DNA of 64,000 nucleotides from Cucumis sativus (Eukaryota; Streptophyta; Magnoliopsida; Cucurbitales; Cucurbitaceae), in assembly GCF_000004075.3 (NCBI RefSeq), contig NC_026658.2, forward strand, positions 558,001-622,000, in the 5' to 3' direction. The position numbers and the translations under genes are program-made. Positions 15,801 through 29,400 of this stretch are shown here, piece by piece. The first letter of the stretch is position 1. Each line of letters opens with the position of its first letter. The notes beneath the pieces were generated by a model. It made no database searches. It was not told the origin of the DNA and was given only the letters and a program-made list of their open reading frames with translations.

Positions 15801-18800
15801 ATTCACATTTCTAATATGTTAGATTATTTTTCGGTAAAATTTATCACTATTTGTTAATATACAAAATGAAATGAAATTTAATATCTTTTAACTTTCAAAA
15901 TCCAGTTGATTGGCACAAAAAACAAAATTGTATTGGCAATATTTATTCAATATTTTTGAACAAATTTATACAGAGAAAAGAAAGTATTTAGAACCATGAC
16001 TTTTCAGAATTATTTTGTTTTATGATGTACTAAAGTTAGAACAAAACAAACATATTCCATTCCCTCGTAATATGATTCAAAATTGTTCACATATCTTTCA
16101 ATTATCCCTCTACTAATAGAAATATTAATCAAAATAATTAAACTTTCCTCAATTTGTGAATGGAAAAAACAATTTTAAAAAAAGCATTATATGCAAAACT
16201 TGAAATAAACGGTAAAAATCTTGGGAGTGGCGAAGGAATTATAATAATATTAAAATAAAATTCAGTTCGCTTCAAATTAATAAAATAAAATAAAAGTTAA
16301 AAAGGGTAACTTTTTTTATTAAAAATTAAAAATATTAAAAAGGTAACTTTAATAAATAAATAAAAAACAATATTAAAAAGGTAACTTTAGAAAGAAAAAA
16401 GAAAAAAAGAAAGAAGAATAGCTAACGGTTGGCGATGGGTCTAGTCGAACACAATTGGAAAATGGTTGTTGAAAGCAATTTTAAATTAACTCAATGATTT
16501 TGTTTAATTATTATTATTATCTTTCTTTTATTTATATTTAAATTAAATGTTGAAATGTTCGTCTAAAGCTTGTAAAGATATTAAATTCATGGTGATAATA
16601 ATCTAACATACTCCTTAACTTCACGACGGTAATAAAGTCACTAGTAGCAAATACATTGTCACACCACAAAAGGAGGGTCAAAGAGAAAAGCATGAATATC
16701 ATATAATAATTGGTTGCAACTCAAAGACTTATGTTGTAGTATTAGCTAAAACTCCACATTTAGACTCAACAAAAGGAATTGGTTGCTTTTTGATATAACT
16801 AACTGCATTATATTTAATGTGAAATACCGATTTGCTATAAACAATATTCATACGAAGTAATCGAGAGACTAAGGACCAAGTACCTTATTTTTTAAATGCA
16901 CTACATTTGCTGTCTATTGTAGAATGTCAATGTGATATTTCAAAACTTTTGTATAAGAAGCAAAATAAAAAGTGACAACTATTGTGCAAGCACTTTTTAA
17001 GTACGTTGACGGTAAACACTCTCTTATTTTCAAATATCACAAATTGTGAACGTCAATGTTTGATATTTCGAAATATCTATCAATGCTATTTTTATTAGTA
17101 TCTATAACTAATAAATAATCACATTTTGTCATATTTAAAAATATTAGTATGATTTAAAATAATTACTATAGCTTTTGTAATTATGCATAATTAACATTTA
17201 AATTTCAAATTTTATTGTTTAATTAAGTAGACAATTTTATTATCTTTAAACCATGAAGTTTGACATTTCAGCTATATATATATTGTCAATGAAACAGTTT
17301 AATACGACAATTATTTTGGTTATATTAGGCAGTTTAATAATTTCTATTTAAATGAGGATTCTTATCATTGTGAAATTAACCATTTAATTGGTGTTTTTGG
17401 GAAACGTTAAATCGAATTAATTGAATTTAATTAACATTTTTGTAAGAAAATTTAAACAACAATTATTGGAAAGGACAAAAAATACAATTTATTTTACAAA
17501 TATAGCAAAACCAACATTAATATATATTAATAAAAATCTATGAGTATTAGTGTATAAGTGACTACTTACTGTAATACAGATAAACATTAATAAAACATAA
17601 ACATTAATTTCTATAAATGTCTATTATTAATAGATGTTGAGAGTGATTTTGACATTACTAAAATCACATTTACTACGGTTAAAATCACTTTTCTCTAAAA
17701 GTAATCATGTTTAGTAAAAAAAATTGATTTATGAAAAAATAAAAACATTTTTGAAGTATCATTAAATCTAAGTGATTTTTCTTTTGGTGATTGGATGAGA
17801 ATCACCTCCAACATTTTTCTCATACTATTGAAATTTTGATAATTTATATTGTCCAAATTTCATAACATATTATTTTTAAGGTGATTTTAACCTACCAATA
17901 TCTATCAACATCTATAAGGGATATTTTCCTAATATTTTAGTTTAATTTATTATATTTAAAAACATTTTAAAAAAAGTTTAATAGATCTTCAATTTAGCAA
18001 TTAAGTTTCCAACATCTACCTCAAAATTTGGATGTTAATTATTAAAGGGTGTGATGATTGTACTTTTTAATAATTAAAATTGTATATTAATGAAAGGTAA
18101 AATTTTATCTCTTAATTAATCAAGTATATTAAATGATAAAGTTTGAGAGTGAACATCTAATAATGTATTAACATTATTGTAAAATAAGTGTGTTTCCCTC
18201 ATTAAATTTATTTCATTCCTAATTTCATCATATCTATATAAACTATACATTATCTTTTTCTAATTGCCTTTTTTTAATTAAATTTCTAATTTTGTCCATC
18301 ATGCTATATAATATAATTGACATAATATTTTATGTGATAATTTTCCCCTTACAAGTTGAGATGAAATATGTGATAAGACAACTTTGTTCTAACCACTAAT
18401 ATCTTCATCATCCTCTTGCACACTATTGTCTAGTCTATAACATACTTAAAATATTGTGACAATGCTTGACTAAGCTCTCCGATTTCACAATCTTCTATTC
18501 ATCTCCCAAATTAACTTTACGTAAATTTATTGGTCGTTAGAAAAACATATCTACATATATATCAATTAACATGTTCACTTTGGCAATGTCAATAAACATT
18601 CATATCATAACAATGAATAAAACAAGTCATATTTTTTTCTCTTTTTTTAATTTTATAGTATAATTAAAGCGAATTATACCTATAACTTTTGGACTGGTTG
18701 ATGGTAATAATAATAAATTTTAAATTTTAAAGTGAAAAATAATGCATAAAAGGTAAATGGAAAAATAATTGTAGTTTTATTTATGAATGCCACGCATTAA

Positions 18801-19025
18801 TTGATCTACACATATTATTTATCTCAAATTACAATATAATAATTAAAACGGCAGAAAGAAGAACTCAATTCAAAATTGCAATAAAAAACAAAGGATATGG
18901 AGGTTACAATTGTCAATTGAGCCGAAAGAGATAAAGAAAGAAAGAAAGAGGTTACCGTTCAACGTCCAAAAAATTCAAATCTTTGGTTCGTTGTTAAACC
19001 TAACTTAGCTTCGGATACCGTAGAC

Positions 19026-19210
19026 CCCACGTGGAGCGTCTTACGTGGGCCCATCTCACTCCATACTTTTCTAAGCGCGACGAATAAAATTGTTTAGGTG
19101 AATGACCAATGGTAGACTGACAACTGGTGCCTACGTGGTTCAAACTGCATACGTGTCATCGACGTAAGTGGGGCCGGTTTTGATAAACCATTTTCATGTA
19201 AAGCACGTGT
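19026..19210. promoter_or_regulatory. Cluster of ACGT-core (G-box/ABRE-like) motifs without an evident gene
   Basis: Within about 185 bp there are six ACGT cores: CCACGTGGA and TTACGTGGG near 19028-19046, CTACGTGG near 19132, ATACGTGTC near 19149, CGACGTAAG near 19160 and GCACGTGTG near 19204. The surrounding 250 bp is distinctly GC-richer than its flanks, promoter-like. No reading frame follows on either side. The motifs are seen; promoter activity is inferred. Confidence 0.4.
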
Positions 19211-19783
19211 GGGTACGCGCCTCAGTTTTTCCATCCTCCCTCGCTTCGGTATGTACAAATAAAGAAAGAAAAGTAGTTTTTAATTTTTATGGTTGCCCTC
19301 TGCCCTCTGCCCCCTCTAATAATGCTAAATAATTTCTTTTCATAATATAATGTTCTCTATACTCAAATTTATTGTTCATAATATTATGTTAAATCACCCA
19401 TGTTTTCTTACAAATTTTGTAACCCATAATAATATCTTCATTATAAAAGAAATAAATAATATTTGACAAAGAAATAATGGACAAGTCATGGAAATTTGTC
19501 ATTGTTAAAAACACATTTGACTGTTATAAAAGACAAGTCAAACCAACCCATCTATACCTAAAAACAAACACTTTTTTTTTTTTTTAGAGAAATCAAATTC
19601 ATGGATTTCTACTTAGGTTTAGAAAAGAAAGGTGAAAATGACCTCCGTAGAAAGTGAGTGGAGATGACCAAAGAAACTAAAATGTATAGAATAACAGAAA
19701 AATGATAGAGAAAGAAAGAATTAGTGAGTAATCAACTGTATTATGATTAAGAAATACTAATTAAAGGAAGATTAAAACTAAAA

Positions 19784-19787
<4 letters not shown>

Positions 19788-19814
<27 letters not shown>
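19788..19814. repeat. (GA)n microsatellite
   Basis: Uninterrupted GA dinucleotides, about 13 units, in AT-rich intergenic DNA. Confidence 0.9.
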
Positions 19815-19818
<4 letters not shown>

Positions 19819-22800
19819 AGTAATAATTGAAATGAGTGGATGAAATGGATATTTCCTTTGTGTTTGAAAACTTTAGATAAGCTTCACATGGGAAGGGAGG
19901 CCAAGGGAAGTGGTGCATTGTACTAACTGTTCATATAATATATGATCGTATTAATTTTTTCAAAACTTTATATTATAACTTTATGCTTCTTCATGAAATG
20001 AACAATCCCAAACTCATGACTTTGTTGAGCCCACTTCATTTTCAACACCAAAGAAAAATCACACGCGTCATCATCACAATTGAAACCCTCAATTCTCTAT
20101 AAAAGAAATTAAAAAGAATTAAGCTTAGCTAGGTTCAAGAATTCACTTATTTCTTGCATGTGATTATTGATGGTGAGATATCATCCAGATGCAAAATTGT
20201 GGGGAAGTTTTAGGATTAAATTATTACATTACAACTTTGATACATATATATATATATTATAGTTCGAGTTTATTTTTAATTAAGTCTGTTTAATTTGGAA
20301 CCATATGAGTTGGGTTTAATTCCTAAATGAAACTTTTAAAGCTATGTTATTATAGATAAACCAACATTAAATGGGTCACTAATAGATAACTTTTTGTGAA
20401 GTTTTAATTATGTTTTTTCAATCTTATAGAAAGTCATTTTTTATGTTTAATGAATAAAAATTAATTTTACATTTTTTAAACAGATTAAAATATGACAAAT
20501 TTTCGAAAAAATGTCAATTTTTTTTTTTTAAAAAAAATAACCATTTTGAGATTGAATTGTTGATAATCTTATATTATGTCAAAATCTAATACCATACATT
20601 ATTATTATAAAAAATTGATTAATATAAAAATAACTCCATAAAAGAGGTTGAATAAATCGAACCTTTTTGGAGACAATATTTTAACTGTTAGATTGTTAAG
20701 AAATATAATTAGTAGACCAGCTAATTATTAATATTCCTTTTTCCCTCTTTAAAATATAACTATTAATCTTAAATTAATAGTCTTTAAGTTATGATAATTA
20801 CTATTAGAAAAAGATTATAGTAATAAACGTCCCACATCTTAATAAGATAATATAATTATTTTGCAGTTGACATCATACCTTAAAATCTTTTATAATTCAA
20901 TTTCTTATCATATATGTCCACCATTAATTTTGGACAATAATTCCATACATATAATTAGTGTAATCCAACCAAGATTTATATAATTTTTCTTAACAACTTT
21001 CACTAGTAGCTATTATCTAATTTATGTACTAAAATTTGTATGTGCTACATTTTATAACTATTATTTAGTCATTACAGTTTAATTTCTTTTTATTTAGCTT
21101 TTTTTCTTTGAAAGAAACAATAATAGACCTTTTTGGGTACATAGTTTTAACTAAATTATTTATGTCAACATTACTGCCGATGATAATTGAAAGATAATTG
21201 TTGATGTAAATTTTAAGGAAAGTAAACATGAAATTTAAGATTTGAGTTCCAAAACAACAATAATAATAGAGCTTTGAAATAAAATTTAGATCACTCAACT
21301 TCACTATTTGTTTTTAAAAACTATTGATCATATGACCTCATTTTCATATATGATTCTAAAAAAATGAAATTGAGACGTGAAACGAGTGTGATGGTATGAA
21401 TTAGAAATATGTGATGGTGTTTGGTTTTAGTTTTTTTAGGTGATTGTCACAATGTGATCTTCTTGAACCTAATTTTCGTGCCAAAACCGATTTCTATTTA
21501 ATTAGCTTTGAAAAATATTGATGAAAGGTTAAAAAAGATAATCTTATTTTTGAAAGAAAGAAAAGAAGAAATATTTAGTAATTTTTGGGTATATAGAGCA
21601 TTTGTTACTTTGTTATAGGATTCCTCCATTTTTGGCAATCTGATGGATAAAGAAAGTGAAATTATGAATGTAATGTCTCCTCCAAAGCTAAATTGTGAGA
21701 TCCCACACAAACATTTTTCTTTTCTTTTTCTTAATTTTAGAAGAAGAAAAAAAGATTATGAACCAAACCCCTCTCTTTAATAATATCATCAATTCAACTT
21801 TTTGGAGGTTAACTTTAGCCTTGCAAATTAAGGATTCCCAATTAATTTTTCTTTATAATTTAAAAAGAAAATCCACCAATTTCATTTTGAAATTGACAAA
21901 GTTAAAAGCAATCCCATCATTATAATCATTCTAAGTTTTTGCTGGCAACAACATTTAGGCACACAGAGAGAATTATAAAACTAAAAACAAAAGGCAATTA
22001 GAGAAAAAAACAATATTGAAAATTAGAAGGTCTAATCTGGAAAGCTAACTAACTACTACTCCAGCTACCCTTCTAATACCTAAACCACATATTAATTAAA
22101 TCAAATCAAAATCAACCAAGTTGGGTACATATACAATTCACAAATGAAAAAGTTAATCCCTTACATCAAACTTGATAACATAAACACTATAAACACACAC
22201 TATGTTAATTGAATTATGTTGATGTAAAAAAAACACTTTACATATTTTTAACATTAATAAGTTAATGAGAAAGTACATATACTATCTACCCATAAAATTT
22301 AGAATGAGGAGAAGAAAATGAATATATATTGGGTGGGGGCAACCTGCATTTACAAGGAATGATGAAAGCATTTCCCACTCTCCTTTAACACATCATGAGA
22401 TGGAGGAAACTTAATAAAACATGAAAATTTTAAATAAAGAGCCCTTCTCCCTTTTGCTCCTCTAATTATGTTCTCTTCTCTCACTTTTTTTTTTCCCCTT
22501 TCTTTATATGCTATTATGATTTGTAGGTTCAAATTATCATTTGTAAATTTAATATCTTTCAAAACTAACTACATGGTTCCAAAATTTTCATTTATTCACA
22601 AAAAAAAAAAGTTTCAAAGTTTATTTTTTCATGCATTTGATAGGGTAATGGTCACCTTTTTGGTACAATGGTTGTTGAGTGAAAGATTAAACTTGTAACA
22701 TATATAAAGAAGGAAATCATATATGTTAGTCTAACATGAACTCATGCCCACTTTGGCAACCATATTATTAGGATTTTGAAAAATTTATTAGTGGTAAATT

Positions 22801-23509
22801 GAAATAGGAGTAGAAATTAATTATATAAAGAATTAATAATTTGTGTAAGAACTTTATATTTTTCATAAAGAATGAAATAAAAACAAAATTCAAAAAGCAT
22901 ATAAACCAAATTACTAATCTGTCCATTGTGTTTTTTCATATAGTAGTAACGAAAAGTTATGCAAAACCCAAAGACAAGCAATTAGAAGATGTCAAAGTGG
23001 AACAATAATATTCCTCAATATTAAAAATTTGAGCATATATTCTCTGACCATTCTGCCCTTTTTCAACCAAATAATCTTCTTTATTCTTCCAACCTGAAAG
23101 GATAAAAAAGAAAAAAAAAAGCACAAATTTATATTCTCTTCTAATTTGTCTACTTGAGTTGTCACTTTGTGCACATTAACCATTTTGAAATTAATTTCAA
23201 CTCTACATTTCAAAAAATCTAAATTAATTCGATTGTGAAAATTTCCAAGTAAATTCACATTGATTTATTTATTTTATGAAAATCATGGGTCCATCATTTT
23301 AATTAATTCCATGTTATTTGTGTAATGTCTTTATATGAAGGGGCAAAAAAATTCATTCAAGGGAGATGACACCCCATCTCACTAAATTATTAAATAATAT
23401 TTAGGCTTTTAGACGTTAATCATTATCTTTTTCATATATAAATATAAATTTCTTTTTTCCTAACAAAGAAAAAAGAAACATTTTGTTTTAAGTTCTTTGA
23501 ATTGTTCAT

Positions 23510-23513
<4 letters not shown>

Positions 23514-23546
<33 letters not shown>
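23514..23546. repeat. (AT)n microsatellite
   Basis: About 16 uninterrupted AT units. A second shorter AT run lies at 23890-23917. Confidence 0.9.
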
Positions 23547-23549
<3 letters not shown>

Positions 23550-24549
23550 TTCAGCTCTTTATTATTAATTAAAATGTGGGTTTTTTTTTCTTACATTTTA
23601 TTTTGATTATGACAAGTCAACCTCTCTTCAAAATGAGATTATGCAATTTGGATGAATTCTAACTTTGTCTATTTTGATGAATATGCATTGAATTAATATT
23701 AGTGTTTTGAATATTGGGGTTTGACAGTTTGGATTTGATTTTCAACAGTGTGTTGATAATAATCTAAGCTATGTCTGTTTCTGTTTTTCCCCCAAAGTTT
23801 GTAGCAAATTTAATGTTGTGTCTACCTTTTCCAATGCATCACATTAACATTACAAACACTAATATCATCAATAATTATTCTACTTTCAACTATATATATA
23901 TATATATATATATATATTCTTGTTATAAAACGTGACTCTTTTAAATTACAAGAAGAGGAAAAAAAAAAAAACAAGACCTTCTATCATTATCATTATATTA
24001 AAGAAGAAGAATCTATATAAAAAAATAGAAATAATGATAGTTATTTCAATGTGTTAGATATTATAAAGGACATTTTAAAGTATGTAAATAAAGATCAAGA
24101 ATAATATCTCTATTTGTTTGGGATTAGGTATATTTAGAATATAAATACTTGGGCAAATTGCAAAAATCACCCCTAAAGTACAACAAATTTTTAATAATAA
24201 CAATTATTTTTAAACTTTTAAAAGTGTTAAATTAGACACTCAAACTTACAATAATTGTAAAAATTAAATCGAAAAATGATAGAAAATTTGAATTATTAAA
24301 TTTATATTAATCAATGCAATTATGTAAGTTTGAGAATTATAAGTTAATAAGCATAAAAAAGAAAACGGGTAGGCTTCTACTTGAGAAAGCCCACAAAGAA
24401 AATGAGAATTAGGATCTTAATCATAGACCGTTGTTTTATTTGGAAAGTTGATCGGATAAAGCCCAATCCAATATCAAAACATCCAACGTATAGCTAAGTG
24501 TTGCAAAGCTAAGTAATAATATTAATAATTTCGAATCATCAACATAATA

Positions 24550-24631
24550 GTCGCTTTGGCCGAGTGGTTAAGGCGTGTGCCTGCTAAGTACATGGGGTTT
24601 CCCCGCGAGAGTTCGAATCTCTCAGGCGACG
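24550..24631 (+). tRNA. tRNA-Ser (anticodon GCU)
   Basis: The acceptor stem GTCGCTT pairs with AGGCGAC (one G-U), with discriminator G at 24631. The D-arm contains TGGCCGAGTGGTTAAGGC, which holds the A box. The anticodon stem TGTGC/GTACA closes the loop CTGCTAA, with anticodon GCT at 24583-24585, reading AGC/AGU serine codons. A long variable arm (GGGGTTTCCCC) marks a class II tRNA. The T-arm/B box is GAGAGTTCGAATCTCTC. A T-run from 24639 serves as the Pol III terminator. CCA is not encoded, as expected for a nuclear gene. No intron. Confidence 0.97.
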
Positions 24632-24700
24632 TTTATTCTTTTTTTTTTTTCATTTATTTTTTTTCTGCTTTCAGGCGACCCTTTGTTTTCATTTATTCTT
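24621..24700 (+). repeat. Short direct duplication of the tRNA 3' end
   Basis: TCAGGCGAC, the end of the tRNA, followed by T-rich sequence and CATTTATT, recurs about 50 bp later at 24671-24679, again followed by T-rich DNA and CATTTATTCTTTT. It looks like a small local duplication of the tRNA 3' terminus plus terminator. Confidence 0.6.
24638..24651 (+). terminator. Pol III T-run terminator of tRNA-Ser
   Basis: A run of more than ten T residues starts 8 nt after the tRNA 3' end, the usual RNA polymerase III stop signal. Confidence 0.8.
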
Positions 24701-26090
24701 TTCTGTTTTCGAAAACTCCATTGGTGGTTATTGTACACTTCAATATACTTAATTTCTTTACTCTCTTTTTTTCTTAAAGAAAACTCTTCAAATATTTATC
24801 CATTACGTAGTATGCATTTGATAATCAAAACGTTATTGATTGTATAATGAGATAATTGATGTTTCTTTCTCTCGTGTAAAGCATTATGCTGGGACATACA
24901 TGATGTTTAAAGCATTAGAAGAATAAACTTATTCTCTTCTTCAATGTTTTATCCCAAAATTGTTTAATTTTCTTGTGACTTGAGATGTTATTTTGTAGTC
25001 ATTTGTTTTGCTTAATGTTTTCTTTAAAAAAAAAGTGTCTAATGTTATGGGTGGACTATAGAATCAATGGTAAAAACGACATAACCAAGAAGAGAAAGCA
25101 ATTGAGTCAAGAGACTAAAGTGGTCATAAAAAAAAATGTTAATTAGCTTCAAGCCAGTAAAGTCCAACCAGCCTCATTCAAGGATAAGGCTAAGAGTAAC
25201 CTTCTCTGTTTGATGAGTGGATCATACTATGCCTTATCTTTGAAAAGAGAATGGTTTGGATTAAAAGGCCAATCCAACCTCATCGGCCTTGCCCTATACT
25301 AAAATTGAAGTGGTGGTCGAGCCTAAAAAATTGAGTAATGGGGCATACCAAATGCAATCCCTAGCCCATTCAGTTTTAAAATAACCTAATATGACTTAGA
25401 AACTTTGATAAAAGACGTTTTAAGACATAATTTCTCAATAAATATATCATTACGACTTCTAAGGAAGCAAGCCCATTATATTACTCGAACTCTCTACTTA
25501 CTAATATGAATACCATTTCCTAACTTAGGCATCACAACTCATGTGACAAGCACCACATTGGTGTGTAAATATTTTTATCTTACAGGTCACATTATTCTCC
25601 AAATTATAAATTTATCATTGTTGCCATATGAAGATCATGCACATTTTTCCTTAGCCAAAATTTGGCATCAAAATCTAATAGACATTTTATTTATGATAGA
25701 TAAAGACAAAAGTTTATTAGTAATAATATGAAATTTTATTATATTTTGTAAGTATTTAAGAAAAACGATATTATATAGGAAAACGGTAAAAAACGACAAA
25801 CTTGACAAAATACTATAAATAAAGTAATGAAATGATTTTTAACATAATAAAATTTCCAATTAATATATAATAAGAAGTAATATAAAAAAAAAAGTGAGAG
25901 AAACTTGTAATAAGTGAGTATGGCCCTCCAACTTTTGAAAACTCAACACTGCTCTAAGAACTGCCAAAGTTTTCAATTTTAAATCACAAAAATATAAAAA
26001 ATCATTTAAAAAAATTATTATTATTTCTCAATCTTCTTTGACTTTTTTGCTTCTTTTTTTTTGAAAAAAGAGACTTTATTACTTTCCAGC
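24700..26090. other. Intergenic region between tRNA-Ser and CSLD5
   Basis: AT-rich, with only short chance ORFs and no recognisable exon. 25690-25800 contains TTTATGATAGATAAAG and similar words reminiscent of the degenerate TGATAG repeat at 33.1 kb. Nothing else can be supported. Confidence 0.5.
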
Positions 26091-26097
26091 CACTCGA

Positions 26098-26284
26098 CCG
26101 TTTCGCTAAAAAAACGCGGTCCGTAGGATCCCATCATCTCTACGGTCCAGATCTCTCGACCGTTGAAAATTTAAATTCTCTTTTTTCCCCCAAACCCCAA
26201 TGGTATGCTTTTTATCATCTAAAGCAAATATTGCCGTTGTATGAACCCCGATTCATTTCCCTCAAATCCCCCACCCCCCAACGG
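26098..26284 (+). promoter_or_regulatory. CSLD5 proximal promoter with four MSA-like cores
   Basis: CCGTT at 26098-26102, 26160-26164 and 26234-26238 (AACGG on the other strand) and AACGG at 26280-26284. The second, read in reverse, is TTCAACGGTCGA, close to the mitosis-specific activator consensus YCYAACGGYY bound by R1R2R3-type MYB factors. All four lie within 340 bp of the ATG. CSLD5 in Arabidopsis acts in dividing cells, so G2/M control is a reasonable inference. Confidence 0.5.
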
Positions 26285-26437
26285 ACACCCTTTCTTCTTC
26301 ATTCCCACTTCCAAATCCGCCATTCCTTTCAATGGTTTCTTAAGAATTTCCCTTCTCAACGCTTCGTTTTTTCTGTTTCTTTTCTGAGGAGAAATTTACA
26401 GGTTCTGTTTGTTTGTTTGTTTGTTTGAGTGAGGAAA

Positions 26438-29400
26438 ATGGTGAATAGGGCTTCGTCTCCATCGTCTTCTCCAGTGAAGATAACAATCTCTTCTGGAAGT
26501 AAGGCTGGCAATGGAATCATATCGATGGGGTTAACGAGTCCGATTTCGCGTGCTTCCATTTCGAATAACCCCAATTCTCCTCTCAGTGGCAGAGGGAACA
26601 GAGCCTCTAGTGGTGGAAACCGCCGATCTAGTGGTGGCAAGTTCGTTTCAATGTCGAAAGATGAGGCAGTTGAAGAAAGTAACTCTGAGTTTGTTACTTA
26701 CACTGTTCATATTCCTCCAACCCCAGATCATCAGTCCATTTCTGATTCTCAGACAAGCCTCCCTGAGGACAATGCAAATATGGGGAAGTCGCAAAGGAGC
26801 TTCATTTCTGGTACTATTTTCACTGGGGGTTTCAATTCGGTGACTCGTGGCCATGTGATTGAGTCGCTGGCGAATCCAACTGAGCAAATGAAATTAGGGC
26901 TTGTTTGTGGGATGAAGGGATGTGATGAGGCATTGGAAGGGAAGACGATGGTTCCTTGTGATTGTGGGTTTAGTATTTGTAGGGATTGTTATTTGGAGTG
27001 TGTTGGAAATGGCGGTGGCCGTTGTCCTGGCTGTAAAGAGGGTTACACAAGTGTTAGTGATGATGAAGCAGAGGACCAAGCTTTGCCATTGCCTTCAATG
27101 GCGGATGCCAAGCTTGACAAAAGGCTGTCTTTGGTGAAATCATTCAAAGCTCAAAATCACCCACCGGACTTCGATCATGCCCGATGGCTTTTTGAGACCA
27201 AGGGGACATATGGCTATGGAAATGCAGTGTGGCCAAAGGACGGCTATGGGTTTGGTTCAGGAGCAAATGGTTTCGACCATCCACCTGACTTCGGGGAGAA
27301 AAGTCGACGGCCTTTAACCCGGAAAGTCTCTGTTTCTGCTGCTATTCTCAGTCCATACAGGTAATTTTTTTTGTATGCCATTTTGAAACTTATATTTTAG
27401 AAATTTTAATTTTCTCAGCTCTAGCTTGGCGTCATTTTCGGCAGTTGTTTTCTTCCTTCAGTTTTTTGCATCTGGACATTGATCATACTGTTGTATTATG
27501 GTATTTTAAGAAATCATATCTGGTCATTTAAGATAACTGACTTTGTTATTAGTCACATATCCTTAAACATTTTAAGTATACAATCAACATTTTGTGATTG
27601 ATGTGATATCTTTGAACTTGTGTATATATTTTATTGTGTTTTGTTTCTGAAGGCTTTTGTTTCATTTTGGCAGACTGCTTATTATAATTCGTCTAGTGGC
27701 ACTTGGTTTCTTTTTAACATGGAGAGTTAGACATCCAAATCATGAAGCACTGTGGCTGTGGGGAATGTCTATTACTTGTGAGCTTTGGTTTGGATTATCA
27801 TGGCTATTAGATCAACTTCCTAAGCTCTGTCCAGTAAATAGAGCCACTGACCTCTCCGTTCTCAAAGACCGATTCGAGTCGCCAAATCTTCGAAACCCCA
27901 AGGGTCGATCTGATCTCCCAGGAATTGATGTGTTTGTCTCAACAGCGGATCCTGAGAAAGAACCTCCGCTTGTGACAGCCAACACCATCCTCTCAATCCT
28001 TGCAGTGGATTACCCCGTGGAGAAATTAGCTTGTTACTTATCAGATGATGGTGGTTCTCTCTTGACATTTGAAGCACTTGCTGAGACAGCCAGCTTTGCT
28101 AGAATATGGGTTCCATTCTGTCGAAAGCACGGCATCGAACCAAGAAATCCAGAGGCCTATTTTGGACAGAAGCGTGACTTTCTTAAGAACAAAGTGAGAC
28201 TTGACTTCGTTAGAGAGAGGAGAAAGGTGAAGAGAGAGTACGACGAATTTAAGGTAAGGATTAATTCATTGCCGGAGTCTATAAGGAGAAGGTCAGATGC
28301 TTACAATGCCCACGAAGAAGTCAGAGCCAAAATGAAACAAAGGGAAATGGGGGGCAATCCTTCAGAGGAAATCAAGATCTCAAAGGCAACTTGGATGTCA
28401 GATGGCTCTTACTGGCCTGGAACTTGGGTTTTAGGTGAAGCCGATCACTCTAGAGGGGATCATGCTGGTATTATTCAGGTACGTTGTTTCTTTTTCCTTT
28501 TTTCTTTTTTGAACCATTTGTAAAATCTTGAAAAGAAGACTAAGAAATTTTGTTTTATCTTTTAACTGCAGGCTATGCTAGCTCCTTCTAATACAGAACC
28601 TGTTTATGGTTCAATCGCAGATGGGAAGAATTTGATTGACACAACAGATGTGGACATCAGGTTGCCAATGCTAGTTTATGTGTCTCGTGAGAAGCGGCCG
28701 GGGTATGATCACAACAAGAAAGCCGGAGCAATGAATGCTCTTGTTCGAACAAGTGCAATCATGTCAAATGGACCCTTCATTCTCAATCTTGACTGTGACC
28801 ACTATATATACAACTCCTTGGCTTTGAGGGAGGGGATGTGTTTTATGCTTGACAGAGGCGGTGATCGGATTTGTTATGTTCAGTTTCCGCAGAGATTCGA
28901 GGGTATTGACCCAAACGATCGGTATGCAAATCATAACACTGTATTTTTTGATGTGAGCATGAGGGCTCTTGATGGGTTGCAGGGGCCTATGTATGTGGGG
29001 ACTGGCTGTATTTTCAGGAGGACAGCTCTATATGGATTTAGTCCTCCAAGAGCTACAGAGCATCATGGCTGGTTTGGTACTCAAAAAACTAAGTTGTTAC
29101 TAAGAAAATCGAGGGTATCAAAGAAGGAAGATGATGAGATGGCGGTTCCAATCAACCAGCGTGGTCAAAATTGTGATGATGACGATGCGGACATTGAGTC
29201 CTTGCTTTTGCCAAAGAGATTTGGAAATTCTACTTCTCTGGCTGCATCAATTCCGGTTGCAGAGTTCCAAGGAAGATTGCTTCAAGAATTGCAAACGAAG
29301 GGTAATCAAGGTCGACCGGCTGGTTCTCTTGCTGTGCCCCGGGAACCTTTAGATGCCGCCACTGTTGCTGAGGCCATTAGTGTTATTTCCTGCTTCTATG

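Larger units (their letters stand above)
12861..24549. other. Gene-poor AT-rich intergenic tract (about 11.7 kb)
   Basis: No ORF resembles a protein and no exon chain could be built on either strand. Contents: AT microsatellites near 14317-14338, 23514-23546 and 23890-23917; a GA run at 19788-19814; a GC-richer island with ACGT cores at 19000-19250; and AT-rich stretches such as 17590-17900 with repeated GTGATTTT/AAAATCAC words that look like a decayed repeat. A non-coding RNA cannot be excluded by eye. Confidence 0.6.

Noticed and set aside
17590-17900. Possible MITE with GTGATTTT/AAAATCAC words
   Set aside because: Terminal inverted repeats and target-site duplication could not be defined by eye; kept only as a remark in the gene-desert entry.
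19885-19925. A stretch resembling the reverse complement of miR408
   Set aside because: Several mismatches and a gap against the mature sequence as I recall it, and no convincing foldback arm was found nearby.
12861-24549. Short ORFs of 60-90 codons in the gene desert
   Set aside because: Rich in Lys, Asn, Ile and Phe as expected from AT-rich DNA, with no exon-like splice context and no domain words.
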